64,000 nt of DNA, taken from Actinocatenispora comari. GTDB taxonomy: Bacteria > Actinomycetota > Actinomycetes > Mycobacteriales > Micromonosporaceae. The notes beneath the pieces are model-generated. The model saw only the letters and a list, made by a program, of their open reading frames with translations, was not told the origin of the DNA and made no database searches. How positions within the stretch are numbered: position 1 is the first letter of the stretch; every line of letters starts with the position of its first letter. Shown here one piece after another: positions 27,878 to 37,178 of this stretch. The stretch lies in NCBI RefSeq assembly GCF_017312725.1, contig NZ_BOPO01000037.1, forward strand, positions 1-64,000, given 5' to 3'. Position numbers and translations under genes: made by a program.

Positions 27878-30241
27878 ATGCCACTCTCGATCCCACAGCG
27901 GGTGGGCGCCACGGCGGTCACCTCGCTCGCCGTCGTGGCCGGCCTGCTCACCGCCGTACCGTCCGTGGCCAGTGCGCAGACCCCCGCGCCCGGCATCGCC
28001 CCGGCCGCCGCGGACCGGGTCGTGTCGGTGGGCGGCACCCGGGTCGCGCTGACGCCGTTGGGTGACTCCGGTGCCACCGCGCTCGCGCCGCTGCCCGCCG
28101 CCGACGGCGCGACCCCCGGCCTCGTCGTGGCGACCAGCAAGACCGGTACGACCGTGCAGACCACCGGCGCCGACGGTGCGCCCACCGTGCTCGACGGCCA
28201 CGCCGCCCGGGCCGGTGCCGCCGCCTCCGACGCGGTACCGCTGCACTTCTCCGCGCTCGGCCGGGACGGCCGGGCCGCCGAGGCCTACATCACCGTGTTC
28301 GACCTCGACCACGGGAACGCGTGGACCCGGCAGCTGGCCGTCGATCCCGCCCCCGGCGACGAGTGCTCCGCGGCCACCTTCGCCCGCACCACCTGCGCGC
28401 TGGTGCCGCCCGGCCGGTACTCGGTGATGGCGTTCGTGTCCACGCTGCCGGCGCAGAAGCCGAGCATCGGCAGCAGCCGTACCTACCAGAACATCTCGCT
28501 GGTGGGCCAGCCGGAGACGGCGGTGACCGGGGAACGCACCTTCGCCTTCGACGCCCGCGACGCGAGGCAGCTCGCCATCCGGACCCCGGGCCACCACGCC
28601 AAGGTGCCGCCGCAGGGCGCGATGCTGATCGGGTACGACCGGACCGCCGCCGACGGGTCCGCGCTGCACCTGGACATGCACCCGTCGTACCTGCTCGACC
28701 AGCACTTCTACCTGCAGCCGACGGACACCGTGTCGGTCGGTACGTTCCAGGCGCGCACCCGGGTCCGGCTGCAGGCACCCGACATCACGCTGTCCGCGCC
28801 GACCGCGCCGACGCTGCACCCGGAGTACGTCGACCGGACCTGGTTCTCCGACGTCGCGTCGGACTTCCCGGTGGTCGACGGCACCTCGCGGCTGCGGGTG
28901 GTGGACGTCGGGCACGCCACCGCGGCCGAGCTCGCCGGCCGGCGACTGCACGGCGCGCTCGCGCTGGTCACGCACGACGCCGACGTGTCGATCGCCGAGC
29001 AGTCCAACAACGCCGCCGAGCACGGTGCGGCCGTGGTCGTGGTCCGCAACGACGGCCCCGGCGACATCAGCGACCCGGGCGGCACCGGCGTCAAGCTGCG
29101 GGTACCGACCATCCGGCTGAACCGGGCCGAGGGGCTCGCGCTCGCCCACCTGCCGCGCGGCGCCCGGGTGCGGATCGGCGGCGAGCCGGCCAGCCCGTAC
29201 GTCTACGACCTGTACCTGCGGGAGAAGCAGCGGATCCCGGCCCACCCGAGCTACGTCGCCACCCGCGGCCACCTCGCCGCGCAGACCAACCGGGTGTACG
29301 GCCAGCCGACGCGGCCCTCGACGTTCTCCGAGGCGGCGTACCCCTGGCAGAACGGCGAGTCGTTCGTCGTCTCCACGGTGTTCCCGTTCCAGGGCGGCCC
29401 GCGTACCCGCACCGAGTACCGCGTCGCCGATCCCGACACCGCCTGGGCGTACGCCGTGTTCGCCCCGGGAAGCCGGTACAACACGATGTTCCCGGCGGCG
29501 CCCGTGCAGTCGATGACGCTGTCCCGGCCCGGCCGCGAGTCCTACGCCGACCACGACCGGGACCTGCTCGCCTTCGGCCGCGCGCCGATCGCGGCGGCGC
29601 CCAACCCGGCCCGGCCGGTACAGCGTTCCAGTGACCTGATGCGGGTGGCCGTCGACGGCTTCACCGACGCGGACGGCAACCACGGCACCGAGTACACCGA
29701 CGCCAGCGGGGTGCAGACCCACCTGGAGATCCGGGCCGACGGCACCCTGGTCGGGGCGACCGACAACCTGCCCTCCGGTACGGTCCAGCTTCCCGGCGGG
29801 GCGTCACGGGTGTCGATCTCGTTCACGGCGGACAACCCGCAGAGCTGGAACGAGCTGTCGACGCACACCGACACCGCATGGAGCTTCCCGTCCACGACCA
29901 CCGACGCGGTGCGGACCGCGCCGGTGTTGCTGCCCGGCTACGACGTCGGCGTCGACCTGCACAACCGGGTCCGGACCGACCGGCACGGCCGGGTGGCGTT
30001 CGGCCTGCGGCTGCGGCACCCGGACGGCACGTCGCCGGCGCTGAGCGGCACACCGAGCATCGACGCCTCGTACGACGACGGTACGAGCTGGCGGGCGGCG
30101 CGGATCACCCGCGACGCCGACGGCTGGCGGGTCGAGTTGCCGGCCGGCAGCGGCCCGGTGTCGCTGCGGCTGCACGCGCGAGACACCGGCGGCTCAGCGG
30201 TCGACCAGACGCTCGTCCGGGCCTTCGACGTCGTGCGCTGA
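27878..30241 (+). CDS. Secreted PA-domain protein
   Basis: A 787-aa exported protein. The signal peptide is MPLSIPQRVGATAVTSLAVV... with cleavage likely after ASA near residue 34. A protease-associated (PA) domain appears near residues 325-430 (RLHGALALVTHDADVSIAEQSNNAAEHGAAVVVVRNDGPGD). The flanks are beta-rich repeats with FDLDHGN and FDARDARQLAIRTPGHH. No Ser/His/Asp peptidase triad or zinc motif is visible, so it resembles the non-catalytic part of actinobacterial subtilisin-like proteins. Its 3' end overlaps the LuxR gene by 48 bp on the other strand. Role unknown. Confidence 0.75.
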   Translation: MPLSIPQRVGATAVTSLAVVAGLLTAVPSVASAQTPAPGIAPAAADRVVSVGGTRVALTPLGDSGATALAPLPAADGATPGLVVATSKTGTTVQTTGADGAPTVLDGHAARAGAAASDAVPLHFSALGRDGRAAEAYITVFDLDHGNAWTRQLAVDPAPGDECSAATFARTTCALVPPGRYSVMAFVSTLPAQKPSIGSSRTYQNISLVGQPETAVTGERTFAFDARDARQLAIRTPGHHAKVPPQGAMLIGYDRTAADGSALHLDMHPSYLLDQHFYLQPTDTVSVGTFQARTRVRLQAPDITLSAPTAPTLHPEYVDRTWFSDVASDFPVVDGTSRLRVVDVGHATAAELAGRRLHGALALVTHDADVSIAEQSNNAAEHGAAVVVVRNDGPGDISDPGGTGVKLRVPTIRLNRAEGLALAHLPRGARVRIGGEPASPYVYDLYLREKQRIPAHPSYVATRGHLAAQTNRVYGQPTRPSTFSEAAYPWQNGESFVVSTVFPFQGGPRTRTEYRVADPDTAWAYAVFAPGSRYNTMFPAAPVQSMTLSRPGRESYADHDRDLLAFGRAPIAAAPNPARPVQRSSDLMRVAVDGFTDADGNHGTEYTDASGVQTHLEIRADGTLVGATDNLPSGTVQLPGGASRVSISFTADNPQSWNELSTHTDTAWSFPSTTTDAVRTAPVLLPGYDVGVDLHNRVRTDRHGRVAFGLRLRHPDGTSPALSGTPSIDASYDDGTSWRAARITRDADGWRVELPAGSGPVSLRLHARDTGGSAVDQTLVRAFDVVR

Positions 30242-31186
30242 GGGTTCCAGCCAACCGAGCCGGACCGCCTGCACGCCCGCCTGGAACCGGGTACGGACGT
30301 GCAGGTGGTCCATCAGCTCGGCGATCCGCCGGCTGAGCGTGCGGGTACTGGTGCCCAGCCGGCGGGCGACCACGTCGTCCTTCGCGCCGGAGGCCAGCAG
30401 CGCGGCGAGCTGCCGATCGTCGGTGGCGTCTGCTGGTGCCGGCAGCGCGATCGGCGTCGCCTGCTCCCAGAGCAGTTCGAACAGCTGGATCAGCGCGTCG
30501 AGCAGCGCGGACGGGCGGATGCAGACCGCCGCATCGACGCCCGGCCCGCCGAGCGGCAGGATGGCCAGCCGGCGGTCGCCGATGGCGAGCTTCATCGGCA
30601 GCCCGGCGTGCACCCGGGACTGCTCGCCCGCGCCAGCGGCGTCCTCGACCTCCGCCAGCGCGCCCGGCAGCTCCAGCGCCTCCGGGGCGTAGAGGCCGCG
30701 CACCCGGACGTTCGCGCGCAGCAGCTTGCGTACCGAGGTGTCCGAGCGCCCCGGATCGGCCACGTACGGCGGGCGGTCGATGACCATCAGCTCGTGCCGG
30801 GTGCTGCCGAGCAACTGGTCGAACCGGGCCGCGGTCTCCGCCCAGCCGACGAGCACCTCGACGATCTCCTCCGGCCGGTACCGTTCCTCCGCCGGCATCT
30901 CGGTGAGCAGGGCCCGCGCGGCGAGCTGGGTACGGGCGAGTTCCTCGCGGCGTCGCTCGGCCAGCGCGTCGATCGCCACGTCCGGCCGGGCCGCGCGCAT
31001 CCGGGCCGGCTCGCCGGGCAGCTCGTGCACCAGGCCCAGCTCGGCCAGCCTGGCCAGCGAGGCGCCGATGTCGGTCACGGCACGATCCAGCGCCCCGGCG
31101 AGGTCGTGCGGGGAGGCGTCCGGGCAGGACAACAGCCGCCGGTAGACCGCCTCGTCCTCGGGGCGGACACCGATCGGCTCGAGCAT
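30194..31186 (-). CDS. LuxR-type HTH transcriptional regulator
   Basis: A 330-aa regulator. The N-terminal third looks like a TrmB-type winged helix (EDEAVYRRLLSCPDASPHDLAGALDRAV, ASLARLAELGLVHEL). The middle has a phospholipase D-like sugar-sensing fold seen in related proteins. The C-terminal HTH is LLASGAKDDVVARRLGTSTRTLSRRIAELMDHLHVRTRFQAG. Such TrmB-LuxR hybrids are common in actinomycetes. The target is unknown. It converges with and overlaps the PA-domain gene. Confidence 0.83.
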   Translation of the reverse strand: MLEPIGVRPEDEAVYRRLLSCPDASPHDLAGALDRAVTDIGASLARLAELGLVHELPGEPARMRAARPDVAIDALAERRREELARTQLAARALLTEMPAEERYRPEEIVEVLVGWAETAARFDQLLGSTRHELMVIDRPPYVADPGRSDTSVRKLLRANVRVRGLYAPEALELPGALAEVEDAAGAGEQSRVHAGLPMKLAIGDRRLAILPLGGPGVDAAVCIRPSALLDALIQLFELLWEQATPIALPAPADATDDRQLAALLASGAKDDVVARRLGTSTRTLSRRIAELMDHLHVRTRFQAGVQAVRLGWLEPSAHDVEGPDERLVDR

Positions 31187-31244
31187 CCACCCATCTTGCC
31201 CGGTCCCGAGCCGGGGTCACCAGGCATCGTGCGGTAGCTCGCCG

Positions 31245-32321
31245 TCAGGCGCGGTACCAGCGGGTCGGCGCCCCGGCGCGGTCGGTGACGACGCCGGCGG
31301 TGCGCAGCTGGTACAGGTGGGCGACGGTCTCGGCGAGCGCCAGCCGGCGCGGCACCCCGACGAGCCGCTCCCAGCCCCGCGACCAGGTGATCCGCTCCGC
31401 CAGCTGCCACGTCGTCGGCGCCGGTACCGCGTCGAGCACGGCGAGGATCTCCGCCGCCCGGTGGTCGTGGTGCGCGACGAGCTGCCGGGCCCGGTCCGGC
31501 ACCCCGCGGAACCGGTACTCGTGTGCCGGCAGCGCCTCGACCTCGCCGTAGCCGTCCATCCGGCCCAGCGCGGCCAGGTAGTCGGTGAGCGGATCGCCGT
31601 CCCGGTCGGTGTGCACCCCGATCGTCGGGCTGATCCGCGGCAGCAGGTGGTCACCGGTGAGCAGCACGCCGGCGTCGGCGTCGTGCAGGCACAGGTGCCC
31701 CGGCGTGTGGCCGGGCGTGAGCACCGCCCGTACCTGGCGGTCCGGGATCGGCGCGAACTCGCCGTCGGTCAGGTACCGGTCCGGTTCGGCCATCGCGAGC
31801 AGCGCGGCGACCTGCCCCGGGTCGACCGCGATCGTGTCGACCTCGCCGGCCGGCACCCCGTGGGTACGCAGGAAGGCCCTGTCGTCGTCGAGGGTGAGTC
31901 CCTGCCACAGCCGGGACGGCATGCTCGCCGCCTCGTCCGGATGCATCGCGACCCACGCGCCCGCGGTCTCGCGCAGCCAGCCGCTCAGGCCGTGGTGGTC
32001 GGGGTGGGTGTGGGTGATCACGACGCCGGCCACCTCGTGCGGGGCGGCACCGGCGGCGGCCAGCCCGGCGGTGAGCGCGGTGCGGCCGTCCGGGCTGTCC
32101 CAGCCGGGATCGACGAGCACCACCCCGTCGGCGCCGGGGAACAGGTAACACAGCGTGTACCGCAGCGGGTTGTGCGGGATCGGCACCGGCACCGACCACA
32201 ACCCCGGCCGTACCTGCTCCACCGGGGGCAGCACGCGGCGCTGCCACGCCGCGTGCTGCGCGGTACCGGTGACGGTGACGGTCGGCGCGACCGTGTCGGA
32301 CGGGCTCGGTGAGGTGCTCAC
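31245..32321 (-). CDS. MBL-fold metallohydrolase
   Basis: A 358-aa metallo-beta-lactamase-fold enzyme. Zinc ligands are in VITHTHPDHHGLSGW (H-x-H-x-D-H), LTPGHTPGHLCLH and LLTGDHLLP, and a last His in ALPAHEYRF. A C-terminal winged-helix-like domain (~285-358, LAETVAHLYQLRTAGVVTDR) matches the LACTB2/BLACT_WH type. The likely substrate is a thioester, lactone or nucleic acid, not an antibiotic. It ends 59 bp before the LuxR gene start and may share its transcript. Confidence 0.88.
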   Translation of the reverse strand: MSTSPSPSDTVAPTVTVTGTAQHAAWQRRVLPPVEQVRPGLWSVPVPIPHNPLRYTLCYLFPGADGVVLVDPGWDSPDGRTALTAGLAAAGAAPHEVAGVVITHTHPDHHGLSGWLRETAGAWVAMHPDEAASMPSRLWQGLTLDDDRAFLRTHGVPAGEVDTIAVDPGQVAALLAMAEPDRYLTDGEFAPIPDRQVRAVLTPGHTPGHLCLHDADAGVLLTGDHLLPRISPTIGVHTDRDGDPLTDYLAALGRMDGYGEVEALPAHEYRFRGVPDRARQLVAHHDHRAAEILAVLDAVPAPTTWQLAERITWSRGWERLVGVPRRLALAETVAHLYQLRTAGVVTDRAGAPTRWYRA

Positions 32322-32595
32322 CGCCGCTACGTTACCCGCCGGTAATGGCGCTGCCGGTCGCGCCGCCGGTGAGATCCACGACCCGACGCCGCCCGGCCCG
32401 CCCGACGGCCCTGGACCGGTCCGACGGTGACCGGCCCGACCCGCGACGGTCGGTCACCGCCGCGTGCCGGAGCGCGTCCTCCCGGCGCCGCGGCCAGCTC
32501 TGCCGAGCCCGCCACGACGCCGCCGCCGCTTCACCGTCCGGTGCGACGGAGCCGCGCCGTTACCGGCCGGTGCGACGGCGTGGGCCCGCACGCGG

Positions 32596-33339
32596 TTAGC
32601 GGCCGGTGCGGCGGCGGCGGGCCAGCACCAGCAGGGCGCCGCCGGCTGCCAGCAGGACCGCCGCGAGCACCCCGAAGATGGTCAGCGAGGTACCGGTCAC
32701 CGGCAGGCCACCGCCGTCCGACGACGGGCTCGGCGACGGCGGCGCCGACCCGGTCGACGACGCGCTCGCCGACTCCGACGGCGTCGCGCTGGCGGAGTCG
32801 CTGGGTTGCGTGCTCGGCGACTGGCTGGGCGAGTCGCTCGGGGACGCGCTCGGGCTGCTCGACGCGGACGGCGACGGGCTCGTCGCGGCGTCCACCGCCA
32901 GTTCCGACCGGGCCCGGCCGGTGTCACCGGTACCGGCCTTCGCGGTGACCGCGGCGACGACCTTCCGCGACTCGGCGGTCTTCACCACGAACCGGAACGG
33001 CGCCTTCTCGTACGAGCTGCTGGTGCAGGTGACGGTGTTCGCGACGGCGTCGGTGTCGCAGTCGGTGCCGTCGGCCGGCTTCAGCGCGTCCGCCGGCACC
33101 GTCGCGGTGATCCTGATCGACGGCGCCGGGACCGACGGCTGCTTCGCCCGGGCCGTCAACACCACCGTGTCGCCCTGGTACGCGAGCTGTTGCGACCAGG
33201 TCGCGGACACGGTCACCGGGTGGTGGGCGCCGGGATCGCCGGGGCCACCGGGACCGCCGGGGTCAGCCGCGGCGGCGGTCGCACCGGTCAGTACGAGGAC
33301 ACCGCCGGCGAACCCGGCGGCGAGCAGGGTGAGCTTCAC
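32596..33339 (-). CDS. LPXTG-type cell-wall anchored protein
   Basis: A 247-aa surface protein. It has an N-terminal signal peptide (VKLTLLAAGFAGGVLVLTGATAAAA) and a ~120-residue beta-type domain with one disulfide-ready Cys pair (DGTDCDTDAVANTVTC). A Ser/Pro/Thr spacer of ~60 residues follows. The C-terminal sorting signal is LPVTG, a hydrophobic helix, then RRRR. Sortase would cleave between T and G and attach it to peptidoglycan. GTG 33339 has GGAAGG about 7 nt upstream; a longer open frame lacks a signal. Function unknown. Confidence 0.85.
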   Translation of the reverse strand: MKLTLLAAGFAGGVLVLTGATAAAADPGGPGGPGDPGAHHPVTVSATWSQQLAYQGDTVVLTARAKQPSVPAPSIRITATVPADALKPADGTDCDTDAVANTVTCTSSSYEKAPFRFVVKTAESRKVVAAVTAKAGTGDTGRARSELAVDAATSPSPSASSSPSASPSDSPSQSPSTQPSDSASATPSESASASSTGSAPPSPSPSSDGGGLPVTGTSLTIFGVLAAVLLAAGGALLVLARRRRTGR

Positions 33340-33567
33340 GGAAACCCTTCCGGGTGGGGGATCGTCGTGCGACTCGCGCGCACGGGGCACGGAACGCGAG
33401 GTGTCGTCAGTCTTGCGTACCGGTCAATACCGGGATCTGCCGCAAGGCCGGACAGTGCGGACAGAACGCCGCCGGAAATCAGCCGAACGGCCGAAGATCG
33501 CACCGTGCCGACCTCACCGGGCGGACCCGTCCCGTTCCGGTCGGTGCCGGCCGATCGCCGCGCCCCG

Positions 33568-35385
33568 TCAGCGATGCTCGGCGAGGACCGCGAGGATGCC
33601 CTCGCCGTACTTGGCGAGCTTGTTCTCGCCGACGCCGGAGACGGTGCCGAGCTCGGCCAGGTCGGTCGGCCGGCGGGTGGCGATCTCGCGCAGCGTCGCG
33701 TCGTGGAACACCACGTACGCCGGGACGCCCTGCTCCTTGGCGGTGGCGCCGCGCCAGCTGCGCAGCGCCTCGAACACCGGCTGCGCCTCCGGTGCCAGCT
33801 CCGCGGATGCGGTGGCGCGCTTGGTCTTCGCCGCCTTGCGCCGCTCCGGCTCGGTGCGCAGCCGGACCGTGTGCTGGCCGCGCAACACGTCCGCACTGCG
33901 CCCGGTCAGCGCCAGCGTGCCGTAGTCGCCCTCCACGTTCAGCAGCCCCTGCGCGAGCAGCTGGCGGGTCACCGTGCGCCACTGCGCCTCGGTCAGGTCC
34001 GTACCGATGCCGAACACCGACAGCTGGTCGTGCCGGTGCTGGGTGACCTTCGGGGTCTGCTTGCCGAGCAGGATGTCGATCGCCTGCCCGACGCCGAACC
34101 GCTGGCCGCGCTCGCGATCCAACCGCAGCACGGTGGACAGCAGCATCTGCGCCGGCACCGTGCCGTCCCAGGAGGCCGGCGGGTCCAGGCAGGTGTCGCA
34201 GTTGCCGCACGGCTCGGCCTGCTCGCCGAAGTAGTCGAGCAGCCGGACCCGCCGGCACTGCACCGTCTCGCACAGCGCGAGCATCGCGTCCAGGTGCGCG
34301 GTCAGCTGCCGGCGGTGCGCGTCGTCACCGTCCGAGTCGTCGATCATCTTGCGCTGCTGCACCACGTCGGCCAGCCCGTACGCCAGCCAGGCGGTGGACG
34401 GCAGCCCGTCCCGGCCGGCCCGGCCGGTCTCCTGGTAGTACCCCTCCACCGACTTGGGCAGGTCGAGGTGCGCGACGAACCGCACGTCGGGCTTGTCGAT
34501 GCCCATCCCGAACGCGATCGTCGCCACCATCACGATGCCGTCCTCGCGCAGGAACCGGGACTGGTTGGTGGCGCGGGTGCGCGCGTCCAACCCCGCGTGG
34601 TACGGCAGCGCCTCGATGCCCTGGTCGGTCAGGAACGCGGCGGTCTTCTCCACCGAGTTGCGGGACAGGCAGTAGACGATGCCCGCGTCGCCGGCGTGCT
34701 CGCTGCGCAGCAACTGCAGCAGCTGCTTGCGCGGCTCGCCCTTCGGCACGATCCGGTACTGGATGTTCGGCCGGTCGAAGCTCGCCACGAAGTGCCGGGC
34801 GCCGGTCAGGTTGAGCCGCTGCGCGATCTCGGTGTGGGTGGCGGGGGTGGCGGTCGCGGTCAGCGCGATCCGCGGCACGTCCGGCCACCGCTCGTGCAGC
34901 ATCGACAGCCCGAGGTAGTCGGGCCGGAAGTCGTGCCCCCACTGGGACACGCAGTGCGCCTCGTCGATCGCGAACAGGCTGATCGTGCCGCGCTCCAGCA
35001 GCCGCTGGGTGGCCGGCACCCCGAGCCGCTCCGGCGCCAGGTAGAGCAGGTCGAGCTCGCCGGCCAGGAACTCCTGCTCCACCAGCCGGCGCTCGTCGAA
35101 GTCCTGCGTCGAGTTGAGGAAGCCGGCCCGCACGCCGAGCGCGGTCAGCGCGTCGACCTGGTCGGCCATCAACGCGATCAGCGGCGACACGACCACCCCG
35201 ACGCCGTCGCGCACCAGCGCGGGAATCTGGTAGCACAGCGACTTTCCGCCGCCGGTCGGCATCAGCACCAGCGCGTCGCCGCCGCCGACCACGTGCTCGA
35301 TGATGTCCTGCTGCTCACCGCGGAACTCGTCGTAGCCGAACACCTTGCGCAGCACGTCGATGGCGTCGAGCCCCCGGAAAGACAT
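33568..35385 (-). CDS. recQ: ATP-dependent DNA helicase RecQ
   Basis: A 605-aa 3'-5' superfamily 2 helicase for recombination and fork repair. Visible parts are the Q-motif FGYDEFRGEQQDII, Walker A PTGGGKSLCYQIPAL, the DEAH box FAIDEAHCVSQWGHDFRPDY, motif V/VI IAFGMGIDKPDVRFV and YYQETGRAGRDG, the RQC zinc site CRRVRLLDYFGE...CGNCDTC, and the C-terminal HRDC domain (LRSWRGATAKEQGVPAYVVFHDATL). ATG 35385 is chosen because family homology begins two residues later. Confidence 0.96.
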   Translation of the reverse strand: MSFRGLDAIDVLRKVFGYDEFRGEQQDIIEHVVGGGDALVLMPTGGGKSLCYQIPALVRDGVGVVVSPLIALMADQVDALTALGVRAGFLNSTQDFDERRLVEQEFLAGELDLLYLAPERLGVPATQRLLERGTISLFAIDEAHCVSQWGHDFRPDYLGLSMLHERWPDVPRIALTATATPATHTEIAQRLNLTGARHFVASFDRPNIQYRIVPKGEPRKQLLQLLRSEHAGDAGIVYCLSRNSVEKTAAFLTDQGIEALPYHAGLDARTRATNQSRFLREDGIVMVATIAFGMGIDKPDVRFVAHLDLPKSVEGYYQETGRAGRDGLPSTAWLAYGLADVVQQRKMIDDSDGDDAHRRQLTAHLDAMLALCETVQCRRVRLLDYFGEQAEPCGNCDTCLDPPASWDGTVPAQMLLSTVLRLDRERGQRFGVGQAIDILLGKQTPKVTQHRHDQLSVFGIGTDLTEAQWRTVTRQLLAQGLLNVEGDYGTLALTGRSADVLRGQHTVRLRTEPERRKAAKTKRATASAELAPEAQPVFEALRSWRGATAKEQGVPAYVVFHDATLREIATRRPTDLAELGTVSGVGENKLAKYGEGILAVLAEHR

Positions 35386-35772
35386 CACCCGATCGTACGC
35401 AGCGCGGCACGGCCCGCCCACCGCCCCGGCGCGTCGCGGCATCGCCACGTCCGGGTGCCCGCCGCGTCGCGTGGCGACCGGCGTCGCCGTTCCGGTGAGG
35501 GGCTGCGTGTCCGTGGCGCCGTGGTGTGCCGATGGCGGTTCTCCGGCCGGGCGCGGTGTCCGAGTGGCCGCGCACGCCGGGGGACCCCGCGGTACCACCG
35601 GCCCCCGTCTCGTCGCCGCCGGCGCCGCGCGGTCGGCCCCGGCGTACGGGCGACCCGCGGTTCGAGTCTGTGCCCGCCGAGTCGGAATCACGACAACCTT
35701 CAGCCCAGGCTGAAGGTGGACATTTCGCGGGATGATCGAAGGCGGCATCGCTCATCACGTTCGGGGGGTTTC
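35386..35772. other. 387-bp divergent intergenic region, recQ / ArsR-type gene
   Basis: I see no gene in this stretch. Its frames are open only as GC-rich shadows. It should contain the recQ promoter and, at its right end, a long palindrome ahead of the ArsR-type gene. Confidence 0.5.
35696..35717. promoter_or_regulatory. 22-bp palindromic operator
   Basis: ACCTTCAGCC and GGCTGAAGGT are perfect 10-bp arms around CA. It lies 55 bp before the ArsR-type start and is the right size for a dimeric winged-helix repressor, so self-regulation is likely. Confidence 0.7.
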
Positions 35773-36759
35773 GTGTACCGGATCCACTTCACCGCGCACG
35801 ACCTCGCCCGGACCCGGGTGTCCCCGGAACCGTTGCCGCTGCTGGAACTGCAGCTCGCGGTCCGGGCCGTGCAGGACCGCGGCGGCCCCGCACGGCTGGC
35901 GGCGTGGCGCCGCCGCTCCGCCGTGGAGCTGACCTCGCCGGCCCGGATGGCCCTGTCCCTGAGCGGGCCGAACGACGTCGCGCCGACGTTCTGCTGGCCC
36001 GGCCTGCCCGGCACCCCGGCCGACCTGCTGGAGTACGCGCGGGCCACCTCCGACACCGTGGTCGCCGAGCAACTCGCCGAGATCGCGTGCCGGGACCGCC
36101 TGCCGTCCTGGGCCGTCGCGCTGGGACACGACGCCGAACTGCGGGCCCACCTGCACACCGGGGTCGAGCAACTGTTCGCCCGCCTGCTCCAGCCGTACTG
36201 GCCGCGGCTGACCGAGGTGTACGCGGCCGACCGTGCCCTCCGCCTGCGCCGCTTCCAGGACGGCGGCGTGGCGGGGCTGCTGTCGACCGCCAGCCCCGAG
36301 TGGCTGCGCTGGCGCCCACCGGTACTGGAGATCCGGATGCCCACCGGCATCGAGCACGACCTGTACCTCGACGGCCGGGGCATCGTGCTGGCCCCGTCGG
36401 TGTTCGCCCCCCGCGCGTACGTCAACGACGACGCCCCGCAGCAGCCGATCCTCGCCTACCCCGCCGACTGCGGTCGCTCCCTGGCCTGGCTCACCGCGAT
36501 GACACCCCGGCAACCGGCCGGACCCGCGGTCGCGGCGCTGCTCGGCCAGACCCGCGCGGCGATCCTCACCACGATCGCCGCGCACCCCTCCTGCACCACC
36601 ACCGAACTGGCCCGGCTCGCCGACGTCTCGCCCGCCGGCGCGAGCCAGCACGCCACGGTGCTGCGGGCGGCCGGCCTGGTGCACACCGTCCGGTACCGCA
36701 ACTCCGCCCTGCACACCCCGACCCAGCTGGGCCTCGACCTCCTCGACACCCCCACCTGA
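35773..36759 (+). CDS. ArsR-type winged-helix regulator with large N-terminal domain
   Basis: A 328-aa protein. The C-terminal ~80 residues form an ArsR/SmtB winged helix (RAAILTTIAAHPSCTTTELARLADVSPAGASQHATVLRAAGLVHTVR). The N-terminal ~240 residues (YRIHFTAHDLARTRVSPEPLPLLELQLAVRA) belong to an actinobacterial architecture of unknown ligand; no metal-binding Cys cluster is visible. GTG 35773 follows GGGGGG by 4 nt. A perfect palindrome upstream suggests autoregulation. The neighbour downstream is on the other strand, so no target is obvious. Confidence 0.83.
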   Translation: MYRIHFTAHDLARTRVSPEPLPLLELQLAVRAVQDRGGPARLAAWRRRSAVELTSPARMALSLSGPNDVAPTFCWPGLPGTPADLLEYARATSDTVVAEQLAEIACRDRLPSWAVALGHDAELRAHLHTGVEQLFARLLQPYWPRLTEVYAADRALRLRRFQDGGVAGLLSTASPEWLRWRPPVLEIRMPTGIEHDLYLDGRGIVLAPSVFAPRAYVNDDAPQQPILAYPADCGRSLAWLTAMTPRQPAGPAVAALLGQTRAAILTTIAAHPSCTTTELARLADVSPAGASQHATVLRAAGLVHTVRYRNSALHTPTQLGLDLLDTPT

Positions 36760-36815
36760 CCCGCGGGCCGGCGGCCGGACCCGACCGACGCGCGGGGCCG
36801 GCAGGCAGCGGAGGG

Positions 36816-37022
36816 TTACTTCGAGGGTTGCGGGACGTGGCAGCTGATCTTCGGGTTGACGCCGAGATAGTTGAGCGGGCCGGCGATGATCGTCACGACG
36901 GTGCTGCCGACCGTGCCGCAGTGTGCCTTCGAACTGCCGAAGTAGCCCCGCTGGGCCGCGGCGATCGCGCCGATGATGAGCCAGACGAGTACCACGACGA
37001 TGCCGATGCGTCCGATGCGCAC
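36816..37022 (-). CDS. Small single-pass membrane protein
   Basis: A 68-aa protein with one hydrophobic helix at the N-terminus (IGIVVVLVWLIIGAIAAAQ), then a conserved-looking tail (RGYFGSSKAHCGTVGSTVVTIIAGPLNYLGVNPKISC). This architecture is widespread in actinomycetes but uncharacterised. GTG 37022 has GGAGG 5 nt upstream, which decides the start. A second hydrophobic patch (TVVTIIAGPLNYLG) may re-enter the membrane. Confidence 0.75.
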   Translation of the reverse strand: MRIGRIGIVVVLVWLIIGAIAAAQRGYFGSSKAHCGTVGSTVVTIIAGPLNYLGVNPKISCHVPQPSK

Positions 37023-37178
37023 GTCGCCTCCAACGTCCTGGGCCGACGACCTCGCGTCGCCGACGCGTGACCGCTGCCTCGCCGTTTGGTCGACGGTGCA
37101 GCGATCTGCACGGTTTCTACCCGCAAGCGAACCCCCCGAAACGACGACCGCCGCGGGCACGGGAGGTACGCGGGTCGG

